DNA from: CAYWFU01 sp964457585 | GTDB lineage: Bacteria > JACRDZ01 | Assembly: GCA_964457585.1 (NCBI GenBank) | Contig: CAYWFU010000107.1 | Location: 1-7,310 of the forward strand | Direction of reading: 5' to 3' | Length of the DNA stretch: 7,310 nt | Shown: positions 1 to 6,093 of the stretch, piece after piece | Layout of the letters: the number at the start of each line of letters is the position of its first letter | Numbering within the stretch: position 1 is the first letter of the stretch | The notes under the pieces: generated by a model | The model's database searches: none | Seen by the model: the letters and a program-made list of their open reading frames with translations, nothing else | Told to the model about the DNA's origin: nothing | Translations under genes and position numbers: made by a program

Positions 1-40
1 GCCAATTCATCCCTGCAGTAAACTGCAGGGTATTCTTGGC
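1..40. repeat. Perfect hairpin resembling an IS200/IS605-type subterminal end
   Basis: The 8-bp arms CCCTGCAG (11-18) and CTGCAGGG (23-30) enclose a TAAA loop. An outer stem, GCCAA (1-5) with TTGGC (36-40), is separated from the inner one by short unpaired bases. Imperfect hairpins of this plan, with TTCAT before and TATTC after a GC-rich stem, are typical of the ends of IS200/IS605 transposons and their REP-like relatives. No TnpA or TnpB coding sequence is visible beside it, so it is either the end of an element lying left of the window or an orphan copy. It could also act as a transcription terminator stem, although no T run follows. Confidence 0.55.
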
Positions 41-60
41 ACTTCCAGATAAAATCAGAT

Positions 61-491
61 TTGAATTATTATAAAAAGCATTACAAAAAAGCAAACCTGC
101 ATGTTAATTTAGATGGATTAAATACCATTGATTCAGCATGTAAAATTTGTAGGGAATTGAAAAATGAAGAGTTAAATAGTTATTCTGAAGATATCATAAA
201 GGATGAAGAGCTAAATAAGTGTTTTGAAGAAAACAAAGATAATGAATATGAAAAAAATAGGAGGAAAACCTACCGGAAATCTCTGCTAAAAAACATGAAA
301 TAATTGATGAGTGGTGGGAAGAATTAGAGAAAATATATAAAGAAGCTGATGAAAATCCTGCGAAAATAAAAAATCATATTGAAACATTAAAAAAATATAT
401 TGATGAGAATTGTATGAGTTTATATGATATTATTTATAAAAATCATGTGGATATTGAATATGGAATCAAAATTTTTGAAAATTTTCCGTAA
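61..491 (+). pseudogene. Unrecognised gene broken by a frameshift near 261
   Basis: Two adjoining reading frames look like halves of one protein. The first (TTG at 61 to TAA at 301) is open upstream back to position 22, so its true start is unclear and may lie outside the window. It is charged and carries a CKIC motif. The second frame is open from 261 to TAA at 489 and reads EISAKKHEIIDEWWEELEK and onward to ENFP. Its acidic, lysine-rich composition matches the first half. One base missing around the AGGAGG stretch (259-264) would join them. The product would be a hydrophilic, probably helical protein of roughly 140 residues with no membrane segment. I recognise no family. An IS-type hairpin lies just upstream and mobile-element debris downstream. 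Confidence 0.45.
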
Positions 492-580
492 AATTTAATA
501 AACGTTTAATAAAGATGCCAAAAATGTATTTTTACGATATCGGATTAGTCTTATCAATAAAAATTATCGAAAACACTTGA
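482..580 (+). pseudogene. Possible C-terminal fragment of a DUF4143-type AAA ATPase
   Basis: A short open stretch reads KRLIKMPKMYFYDIGLVLS before a TGA at 578-580. The pattern PKxYFYDxGL is characteristic of the DUF4143 region of a large prokaryotic AAA-ATPase family, where it marks the start of a nuclease-like C-terminal domain. Only about 30 residues are present. There is no P-loop, no start codon context and no continuation beyond the stop, so this is at best a relic. It overlaps the end of the preceding broken gene by a few bases and runs, out of frame, into the next broken ORF. The match rests on one short motif and could be chance. Confidence 0.35.
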
Positions 581-678
581 AGGTTGGTTAACCCCTGATG
601 ATAAGACTCGGTTTCCTAAATCCAAACGTGATTTACTTGCAATTATTAAACTTGTAAATAATACTGATTTATCTAATA
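573..678 (+). pseudogene. 5' part of an unrecognised ORF interrupted by the IS element
   Basis: The frame beginning with TLEGWLTPDDKTRFPKSKR is open up to the left boundary of the insertion sequence at 678. If the IS and one copy of its TAATA target duplication are removed, codon 678/2070/2071 becomes AAC. The frame then continues without a break as NIKNILSIRKEFNSEMIKY, so both sides belong to one ancestral ORF. No start codon is evident; the frame may have been fused to the sequence just upstream before a frameshift near 573. I do not recognise the family. The protein part is basic, lacks obvious catalytic motifs and has no membrane segment. Confidence 0.45.
674..678. repeat. Left target-site duplication (TAATA) of the IS element
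   Basis: TAATA directly precedes the left terminal inverted repeat and is repeated exactly at 2065-2069 after the right one. A 5-bp duplication fits the 4-5 bp reported for IS1380-type elements. Collapsing the two copies restores an open reading frame across the site. Confidence 0.75.
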
Positions 679-693
679 CCTGAATTTTGCACG
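679..693 (+). repeat. Left terminal inverted repeat of the IS element
   Basis: The sequence CCTGAATTTTGCACG matches the reverse complement of 2050-2064 at all 15 positions. Similarity stops on the inner side after the ACG. The flanking A at 678 and T at 2065 also pair, but they fall within the target duplication. Confidence 0.9.
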
Positions 694-807
694 GATTTCT
701 CCTGTCAAATAAATTAATCTCAAGTTTTATTTTAACAAATATATTTTCTATTTCATTTTTTCATCTTATTTCGTGCAAAAAATTATTTGCATCAATTGGA
801 ACTGCCT

Positions 808-1961
808 TTAAATACTGAGGTTTAGACATTCTTGTTTCTCCCATAGTTTTGGAATTTTTCGTAAGAAATCTAAATAATCTAATATTTTAATAAATTCATG
901 TATTCTATTATCATGTTCCGAATAACGAATTTTTGTTTGATTACCATGATTTACTATTTTTGCACAAATATACAATAGCTTTAATCTTATTATTCTTGCT
1001 GTGTTTAATACAACTGGATGTTTTAATATTTCTTTTGTTCTTTTTTCTTTATTTGTTGAATCAGATTCCACTTTATCTGACTTTGCTGCTATAATTTTTA
1101 AATACCTCCATATATTCATGGACAAAAGAAGTATTTGTAAAAAGACATTATTATTTTTGAATTTCTTTGATGGTAATGCATTCAATCCTTCATATTTTGT
1201 TTCTGCAATAATTTTTTATCGTTTCTTTTTGGAAGACGCATTACAACAAATTTACGCTTCTTTTTCCAGCCCGTTGGAATATATTCACAACTATTAAATT
1301 CTACTTCCGGAATTCTTTTCTTCTGATACCATCCTTTTTCTGGGAATGGCGGTGCACACTGTCTGCTCGAAAAAATATAATTATATCCAGCTTCCTCTGC
1401 AGCATCACATACAGGACCACTCATAAATTCAGAATCTGCTCTTAACATTACTTTCTTAATATTTTTTGGTATATACTCAAATCCTTTATGTATTTTGCAA
1501 ACTCTTCTCCTGATACTGTTTTGCCTGATCTTAAATATCCATATACATATTCCTTTGTCTCATAAATGAATCCCATTATTGGTCTTAATCCTTTTTCTCC
1601 TTTATTTCCCGGATTATATCCGATTAAAAATACCACATAAAAATACATCTTCCTGTACATATATGAAATGTCCTAAGCAGTTAAATCCTATGAATAACAA
1701 ACAAATCATTCCGTAAAACATTTTAAAACAACCTAATATGGGCTTGCGTTTTGGTTTATTAAATTTTGATTCAAAAAGATTTTTGAAATTTACTGCATCA
1801 AAAAATTTTACCAATGCAAATAATCCTCCAAATGCTGTTAAATGGCTCTCTGTCAGATCATAAGGTGTAGAAGCGTTGATTTTAGCTGAAGTTTCACCTT
1901 GTTGATTTTTTCCTTTATTTACTTGAGTTTCTAGATTATAATTATTTTATTGTTTAACCAT
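808..1961 (-). pseudogene. Broken IS1380-family transposase
   Basis: The gene starts at ATG 1961, preceded by a GGAGG site (plus-strand CCTCC at 1970-1974), and meets an in-frame TAA at codon 5. The intended protein then continues in several frames. It has an N-terminal LTAFGGLFALVKFF block, a central IGYNPGNKGEKGLRPIMGF block (the GYNP region typical of IS1380), MLRADSEFMSG with the second catalytic Asp, YIPTGWKKKRKFVVMRLPK, and a C-terminal LNALPSKKFKNNNVFLQ block ending at TAA 808. Frameshifts lie near 1645, 1500 and 1220. The stretch that should precede GYNP and hold the first catalytic Asp is absent, and the segment before LNALPS also seems short. It therefore cannot make active DDE transposase. 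The family call rests on the GYNP and RADS blocks and their order. Confidence 0.8.
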
Positions 1962-2049
1962 ATGGATTACCTCCATTTAAAATTAAAGTTACGTGAATAA
2001 CCTTAATTTTATGGTAACCCTATGGTTTTATCAAATCTTTTTTATTTCT

Positions 2050-2064
2050 CGTGCAAAATTCAGG
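2050..2064 (-). repeat. Right terminal inverted repeat of the IS element
   Basis: The sequence CGTGCAAAATTCAGG is the exact reverse complement of 679-693. It lies about 90 bp upstream of the transposase start, so the transposase promoter probably sits between this end and 1975. Confidence 0.9.
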
Positions 2065-2069
2065 TAATA
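2065..2069. repeat. Right target-site duplication (TAATA) of the IS element
   Basis: Exact copy of 674-678, lying directly outside the right inverted repeat. Confidence 0.75.
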
Positions 2070-2341
2070 ACATAAAAAATATTTTATCTATTAGAAAAGA
2101 ATTCAATAGCGAAATGATAAAATATGGAATGCATTGAGTGACGAAATTAATAATTATTTGCTTTATGAACAGAAAGGTGAAATATTAAATTTATTGTTAG
2201 ATGATGAAGTTAAAGAAATTGTTATCAAAAATGCACCAATTAAAACAATTAAAGAGATTAAATTAATTGAGGAAGATGATGGAAATATCTAAAGCAATTA
2301 AAGAAGTTAAAGATGAAAAATTTTCAGATTATAAAAATTAA
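2070..2341 (+). pseudogene. 3' part of the IS-interrupted ORF, with a further frameshift
   Basis: This continues the frame cut at 678, reading NIKNILSIRKEFNSEMIKY. A frameshift near 2124 then moves it into a frame reading WNALSDEINNYLLYEQKGE and onward to EEDDGNI with TAA at 2290. The original frame instead hits TGA at 2135. A second ATG-initiated frame of 21 codons (2276-2341, MMEISKAIKEVKDEKFSDY) overlaps the end. It could be a displaced continuation of the same protein or a separate tiny ORF. The protein is acidic and lysine-rich, has no membrane segment and belongs to no family I recognise. With the 5' part it would give about 110-130 residues. Confidence 0.45.
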
Positions 2342-2429
2342 ATTTTCTTTTTTATTTATTTTGTGAGATAATTATATATATTTTAAAGTACTAAAGTATG
2401 GGAATTAAATAAATCTTAATATATTAGGA

Positions 2430-2464
2430 GTAGTTTGATAAGATATAAAATTGTTTCAAACTAC
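2430..2464. promoter_or_regulatory. Inverted repeat upstream of the first antitoxin gene (possible operator or leader hairpin)
   Basis: The 9-bp arms GTAGTTTGA (2430-2438) and TCAAACTAC (2456-2464) are perfect reverse complements separated by 17 bp. The right arm also overlaps a second possible stem, AAACT (2458-2462) with AGTTT, giving alternative pairings. The site lies 37 bp before the ATG at 2501. Antitoxins commonly repress their own operon by binding inverted repeats at the promoter, so an operator is plausible, but this is inferred from position only. Confidence 0.4.
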
Positions 2465-2500
2465 GAGTGAAACGAGTTTAACCTTAGGAGGATTATTTTT

Positions 2501-2686
2501 ATGAAAAATGCATTAATAAAACTGCAAATAGAGAGCATGGAGCAACAGCTTAAAGTTTTAAAATCTAAAATTATTTTGCATAAAAAAGAAACTAGAACTT
2601 TGTCTGATCTATATGGAATATTTGAGGGAAAGATGGATTTATCATTAGAAGATATCAAAAAAGAAGACTATTCTTTTCAAGGATAA
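2501..2686 (+). CDS. Small antitoxin-like protein, partner of a PIN toxin
   Basis: This is a 61-residue protein starting at ATG 2501, with a strong AGGAGG site at 2486-2491. The N-terminal half (about residues 3-30) is a likely helix with regular leucines and lysines. The C-terminal half contains TLSDLYGIFEGKMDLSLEDI, a pattern of small antitoxins encoded before PIN toxins, where this tail wraps around the toxin. No AbrB or ribbon-helix-helix DNA-binding domain is obvious. The gene ends three bases before the ATG of a truncated PIN gene, as expected for a two-gene toxin-antitoxin operon. It would neutralise that toxin. Because the toxin is broken, the antitoxin now appears orphaned. The inverted repeat at 2430-2464 may regulate it. 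Confidence 0.6.
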   Translation: MKNALIKLQIESMEQQLKVLKSKIILHKKETRTLSDLYGIFEGKMDLSLEDIKKEDYSFQG

Positions 2687-2689
2687 ATA

Positions 2690-2848
2690 ATGACATATAT
2701 TGTAGATACCCATATTTTTATTTGGTTTTTAGATAAAAATAAACGACTACGACCTAAATATCAACAGATACTAATTAACAAAGAGAATAATTTTGTTTTT
2801 TCTGCAATTGTTTTAGCTGAGATTAAACATCTAATTTCCATAAACTGA
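2690..2848 (+). pseudogene. Truncated VapC-type PIN-domain toxin
   Basis: ATG 2690 follows the antitoxin stop by three bases. The product begins MTYIVDTHIFIWFLDKNKRL, with the first conserved PIN Asp at residue 6, and reaches FSAIVLAEIKHLISIN with the second acidic residue (Glu44). It stops at TGA 2846 after 52 codons, and a TAA follows two codons later. The other frames continue only briefly (TEDKEILESNIFFIF, ending at TAA 2889). Complete PIN toxins have about 125-150 residues and need two more Asp residues in the C-terminal half; these are absent. The gene is therefore a frameshifted and deleted relic, unlikely to be an active ribonuclease. The next module begins about 100 bp downstream. 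Confidence 0.75.
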
Positions 2849-2944
2849 AGATAAAGAAATATTAGAATCCAATATTTTTTTTATTTTTTAATCCAAACAA
2901 AATCTGAAATAATAACACCGGAGATGTTATTTAAGGAGATAAAA

Positions 2945-3199
2945 ATGGCACTACAACAAATTAAAAAGATAGAATATTTTGCTGATTTATTACCGGATGG
3001 ACATCTGTCAATACCAGAGGAAATAAAAAGTAAATTAAGATTAAATAAATGTAAAAAATTTAAAGTTTCTATAGAGATGGAAGAGAAAAATAAAAAAGAA
3101 GATTCTAAATATTCTTTTAATAAAGTTAGAAAATTGTTGGGTAATGTTAAAGGACAACTAAGTGATGATATATTAGAAGAACGCAAAGGGTGTTTATAA
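2945..3199 (+). CDS. vapB: VapB-type antitoxin with AbrB/SpoVT-like domain
   Basis: This is an 84-residue protein. I chose ATG 2945 over the in-frame ATG at 2924 because AAGGAG (2934-2939) sits six bases upstream. Residues 16-45, around PDGHLSIPEEIKSKLRL, match the swapped-hairpin AbrB fold (polar-DG-x-hydrophobic-x-IPxEI), which binds DNA as a dimer. The C-terminal tail has the pattern KVRKLLGNVKGQLSDDILEE, resembling the toxin-binding tail of VapB proteins. Its TAA shares one base with the toxin's ATG (TAATG at 3197-3201), so the two are translationally coupled. It should bind and inhibit the neighbouring PIN ribonuclease and repress the operon. Confidence 0.8.
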   Translation: MALQQIKKIEYFADLLPDGHLSIPEEIKSKLRLNKCKKFKVSIEMEEKNKKEDSKYSFNKVRKLLGNVKGQLSDDILEERKGCL

Positions 3200-3642
3200 T
3201 GAAGCGGTATTTCTTTGATACAAGTGCTTTAGTAAAATTATATCATCAGGAAAAAGGGACAGAAAAACTAGACCAGATAATAAACAATGAATCATATAAA
3301 ATTATAATTTCAGATCTGAGCATAGTTGAGATGACATCAGCATTTGCAAAAAAAGTTAGAACAGATGAAATAGATCAAAAGATATTCAAAATAGCTATAA
3401 CATCTTTTGAGGAAGATATTACTAAATTTGAAGTAATAGAATTTGATAAAATTATTAAGTTTGAGGCTATAAAACTTTTAAAACGAGTTGGGATAAAAGA
3501 AGGATTAAAAAGCTTAGATGCATTACAAATTGCAACAGCATTAGTAACATCTCGAAAATCAAAAATAGATTTAGTTATAGTATCAGATATTTTATTGTGT
3601 AAAATTTTAAGAGATGAAGGATTGGAAGGGTTTTTAATTTAG
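3199..3642 (+). CDS. vapC: VapC-type PIN-domain ribonuclease toxin, complete
   Basis: This 147-residue protein is of normal length for VapC. ATG 3199 is preferred over GTG 3190 because it overlaps the antitoxin stop by one base and places the conserved N-terminus (MKRYFFDTSALVKLYH) correctly. An AAAGGG stretch ends eight bases upstream. The PIN metal-binding acidic residues all appear present: Asp7 (FDTSA), Glu44 (SIVEMTSAF), Asp107 (SLDALQIATA) and Asp130 (IVSDILL). VapC toxins cleave RNA, often tRNA or rRNA, in a Mg2+-dependent manner when freed from VapB; the target here is unknown. It is the only fully intact operon in the window and ends at TAG 3640. Confidence 0.88.
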   Translation: MKRYFFDTSALVKLYHQEKGTEKLDQIINNESYKIIISDLSIVEMTSAFAKKVRTDEIDQKIFKIAITSFEEDITKFEVIEFDKIIKFEAIKLLKRVGIKEGLKSLDALQIATALVTSRKSKIDLVIVSDILLCKILRDEGLEGFLI

Positions 3643-3880
3643 GGTGTGAGAAATTAAGAGGTTATTATTAAGAATTGAGGAGAAAAAGTAAGTAACGCTG
3701 GGAAACAACGTTCAAATTCAATATTTGAAAAACTATAAATATTATTTTAATTTTTATGAAGCTTAATATGATTTTTTATAATTAATTAAGATTGTTATAT
3801 AATAAATTTTAAAATTCATATTTTAGCTAAGAAGGGAAATATTAGAAGAGGGATATTTCAAAATCTAATTTTTTCACACC
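3643..3880. repeat. Gene-free segment bounded by an imperfect inverted repeat
   Basis: GGTGTGAGAAATTA at 3643-3656 is matched by TAATTTTTTCACACC at 3866-3880, whose reverse complement is GGTGTGAAAAAATTA. The two agree except for one substitution and one extra A. About 210 bp of very AT-rich sequence lies between them, with no convincing ORF on either strand. The layout suggests a small non-autonomous element or the remains of an IS, starting right after the vapC stop. No clear target duplication flanks it, so a chance pair or a long-range stem is also possible. Confidence 0.35.
3690..3711 (+). repeat. 22-bp direct repeat, copy 1
   Basis: The block GTAACGCTGGGAAACAACGT (with two preceding A) recurs at 3957-3978 with one change (G to A). 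TCAAATTCA follows both copies at nearly the same distance, and the upstream ATTGAG is also shared. The repeat extends imperfectly to about 45 bp. In both copies one frame reads VTLGNNV, so the repeat may be a remnant of coding sequence. Confidence 0.6.
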
Positions 3881-3956
3881 TTCTGAGTTTATGAATATTT
3901 TTCACTCATTGTTTTTTATAAGAGACATTAGTAAAACAAGTATTGAGAAATAAAAT

Positions 3957-3978
3957 AAGTAACACTGGGAAACAACGT
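3957..3978 (+). repeat. 22-bp direct repeat, copy 2
   Basis: This matches 3690-3711 with a single mismatch. It lies directly upstream of a tandem duplication (3981-4004) and the PIN-domain fragment. Confidence 0.6.
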
Positions 3979-3980
3979 CC

Positions 3981-4004
3981 CTCAAATTCACACTCAAATT
4001 CACA
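3981..4004 (+). repeat. Perfect 12-bp tandem duplication
   Basis: CTCAAATTCACA occurs twice in succession (3981-3992 and 3993-4004). In the frame that runs toward the PIN fragment it reads QIHTQIHN. Copy 1 of the larger direct repeat has only one TCAAATTCA unit, so this is probably a local slippage duplication. Confidence 0.6.
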
Positions 4005-4008
4005 ATAA

Positions 4009-4116
4009 ACATCCGGATATTTAGCTATTGTTTCTGTTCATAATATTGATTATCTTGTAACATGGAATTGTGCACATATTGCAAATGGAGAAGTTATAAA
4101 AAAATGGAACGCTTGA
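4009..4116 (+). pseudogene. C-terminal fragment of a third PIN-domain protein
   Basis: The open stretch reads YLAIVSVHNIDYLVTWNCAH and then IANGEVIKKWNA before TGA 4114. The pattern DYLxTWNCxHIAN is diagnostic for the C-terminal part of a PIN-domain toxin subfamily, in which this Asp belongs to the active site. A preceding frame ending NKHPDI at about 4019 may be a frameshifted continuation upstream. No start codon, N-terminal Asp or Glu motif is found, and TAA 4006 closes the frame upstream. Roughly 35 of an expected 130-150 residues remain. The stop touches the ATG of the drmA-like gene (TGAATG), an arrangement that would fit translational coupling in an intact ancestor. Confidence 0.65.
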
Positions 4117-5992
4117 ATGAGCAAAAAAGCTAGAGATATTTTTCAAGAATATATCAGCAAGGGATTAATCGGGCCGGTTCTGATATATGGGGTTTACCGG
4201 ATGATGAAGAAATAATTTCCGATTATCCGCTGCAGCGATATTTTTCCTGAGTCTTGTTCCCTGAAAGAGAAATTACTGAATCGCAAACTGAAACTGATGA
4301 TGCAGTGCTTCAAAGTCAAACAGAAATCGAAGATGAATTACCTTCCGATGAAAACGAGCAGAATAAAGAAGAATCTGAGTCTATAGCCCAGCCAAAAGAA
4401 AATGAAAATAATAATGAAGAAGAAACCGTAATCGAACAAAATCATTTTTTCCCAACTAATATTGGTTTAACATTTTGTGTTAATAATGCAATAAAAACAG
4501 TAGATGTAGAATTCAATTTTGGTCTTTATTATCAACCAAAACATAGTGAAATAAAAATTGCAATAAGTGAAATTGGGTTTAACTCATTTTTTGATATGGA
4601 AATCCCTTTTCAACTACCTTTTAAAGATATTTTAAAATATCAGGATGGGTTTATGTTTTTGTCCAGAGAATTAAAAGGAGATAAAGGTGGACGGGGAAAT
4701 GTAAGAAGTGGTGAGTATAAGGATTTTGATGAATTCAGGAAAAAGGATAATATTGAAAATAGAGAAGTTTTTAATCATATAACCAGGTTAGAAAAATTAG
4801 TTGGTAGTAGAGTCTGGAAACGTAAAAGTATATCAATAAAAAAACAAGTCCTAATTGAATCTACACCAAAACTTATACCCATAACAATAGATGAAAAGGT
4901 ATATAAAGAGTTAAAAGTTGCATATCATATTAAAACATATGAATTTAAGGGAAAAAAATATGTAAAAATATTATTGGTTAATAATTCAGAACCACACCCG
5001 GTTAAAGAATTTAGCAATAAAAAAGAAGCGCTAAATAAAAAATGCGCTTATTATGAAGAAATTCCTGTCCAGGTTGTGGATGAGATGTTATATCAGTCTC
5101 CGCCGACTTTGTTATTTGCAACAGTAGATAAATTTGCAATGTTAGCTTGGCAGGAAGATGGGTATAAATTTTTTAATAGTTTGGATGATGACAAACTTCC
5201 ACCTGATTTAATTATTCAGGATGAATTGCATTTATTAAGCGGTCCATTAGGTTCTATAGTTGGGATTTTTGAAAGTGTAGTTGAAATGCTTTGCACTAAA
5301 AATGGTATTGGACCTAAAATAATTGCGTCTACTGCAACTACTCGCAATACTGATCATCAAATTAGCAAATTGTATGGCAATCGCAAAGTAAATATTTTTC
5401 CGCCATCAGGAATAAGTCATAAAGATAGTTTTTTTGCTAAAGAATCTAGCAGTAAACGTAAATATATTGGTTTTATACCAACAGGGAAAAGTACATTAGA
5501 TACACAATTACAAGTTCTTGGTCATTTGTTGGTTGCACGACTGAATATTTATCAAAAATTAAATAGTGAAACTGATAATTACTGGACTATTGTTTCATAC
5601 TATAATTCACTTAAAGATGTTGGCAAAACTTCTAACAAAGTAAGCGATGAAATAAAATCCAATACATCCACATTACAGCATAGATTAAAGGGTGAAAACC
5701 ATGATTTGGATTTTAATTATAGAAGGTTAGAAAATCATACACAAGAATTAACCAGCAGAGTAGAAAGTCATAAAATAAAGGAAATATTAAAAAATTTAGA
5801 AACGAAATTTCATCTTAATGAAAGTGAAAAAGGTACAAAATATTTAATTGATGAGTTAATTGATCTGGTATTGGCAACAAATATGATTTCTGTTGGGATT
5901 GATATTAACAGATTAAATGTTATGCTGATTAATGGGATACCTCGAAATATAGCAGAATATATTCAGGCAACCAGCCGTATTGGAAGAAAAGA
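4117..5992 (+). pseudogene. drmA: DrmA-like DISARM helicase: frameshift, in-frame TGA, no Walker A, C-terminus in gap
   Basis: DrmA is the SF2 helicase of DISARM; with DrmB it loads on and moves along phage DNA. ATG 4117 gives MSKKARDIFQEYISKGLIGP. One missing base near 4176 shifts the frame, after which GSDIWGLPDDEEIISDYP leads to RYFS, TGA (4248-4250) and VLFPE, where the family has Gly. An acidic linker follows (4260-4440). The single frame 4251-5992 holds PPTLLFATVDKFAML, Walker B DELH (5220-5231) in a DELHLLSGPLG context, motif III-like ASTATTRN (5325), LATNMISVGID and motif VI QATSRIGR (about 5964-5987). No GxGKT-type Walker A is visible upstream of DELH. The text passes from LLVNNSEPH to CAYYEEIPVQVVDE with little between, suggesting an internal deletion. 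The sequence then enters the N gap before the C-terminal domains. Probably inactive. Confidence 0.8.
4248..4250 (+). other. In-frame TGA at a conserved Gly position of the DrmA-like gene
   Basis: The codon falls within RYFS-stop-VLFPE. DrmA-type proteins typically have a Gly here (RYxxGxLxP), as I recall the family. A single G-to-T change would turn GGA into TGA. Confidence 0.65.
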
Positions 5993-6092
5993 NNNNNNNN
6001 NNNNNNNNNNNNNNNNNNNNNNNNNNNNNNNNNNNNNNNNNNNNNNNNNNNNNNNNNNNNNNNNNNNNNNNNNNNNNNNNNNNNNNNNNNNN
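5993..6092. other. Assembly gap: 100 N
   Basis: Exactly 100 undetermined bases lie between helicase motif VI and the start of the drmB-like gene. A run of exactly 100 is the usual placeholder for a gap of unknown size. DrmA proteins normally continue for several hundred residues after motif VI, so the true gap is probably much longer than 100 bp, unless drmA is really truncated. Frame continuity across the gap carries no meaning. Confidence 0.95.
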
Positions 6093-6093
6093 T

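Larger units (their letters stand above)
679..2064 (-). mobile_element. Complete but decayed IS element, IS1380-like, 1386 bp
   Basis: The element is bounded by perfect 15-bp inverted repeats, CCTGAATTTTGCACG at 679-693 and its reverse complement at 2050-2064. It is flanked by a 5-bp direct duplication, TAATA. Ends beginning with CC and a short duplication fit the IS1380 family. It carries a single gene, a transposase read leftwards from 1961 to 808. Family members are usually about 1.6-1.9 kb, so this copy appears shortened, which agrees with missing pieces inside the transposase. The ends are intact, so it could in principle be moved by a transposase supplied from elsewhere. It has split an ORF whose halves lie at 573-678 and 2070-2292. 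Confidence 0.85.

Noticed and set aside
494..513. TTTAATAAA repeated twice around CG as a promoter or origin motif
   Set aside because: It is a short AT-rich repeat in a very AT-rich background, with no intact gene downstream to support a role.
1001..1297. Plus-strand open frame of 98 codons inside the IS
   Set aside because: It runs antisense to the transposase remnant, is rich in Phe/Ile/Leu as expected for an antisense frame in AT-rich DNA, and has no ribosome binding site.
2881..3186. Minus-strand open frame of 101 codons opposite vapB
   Set aside because: Its composition mirrors the plus-strand antitoxin, which has a good Shine-Dalgarno, an AbrB motif and coupling to vapC. The minus frame is a shadow.
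3690..3978. CRISPR array
   Set aside because: There are only two imperfect 22-bp copies about 267 bp apart, with no regular spacers or cas genes.
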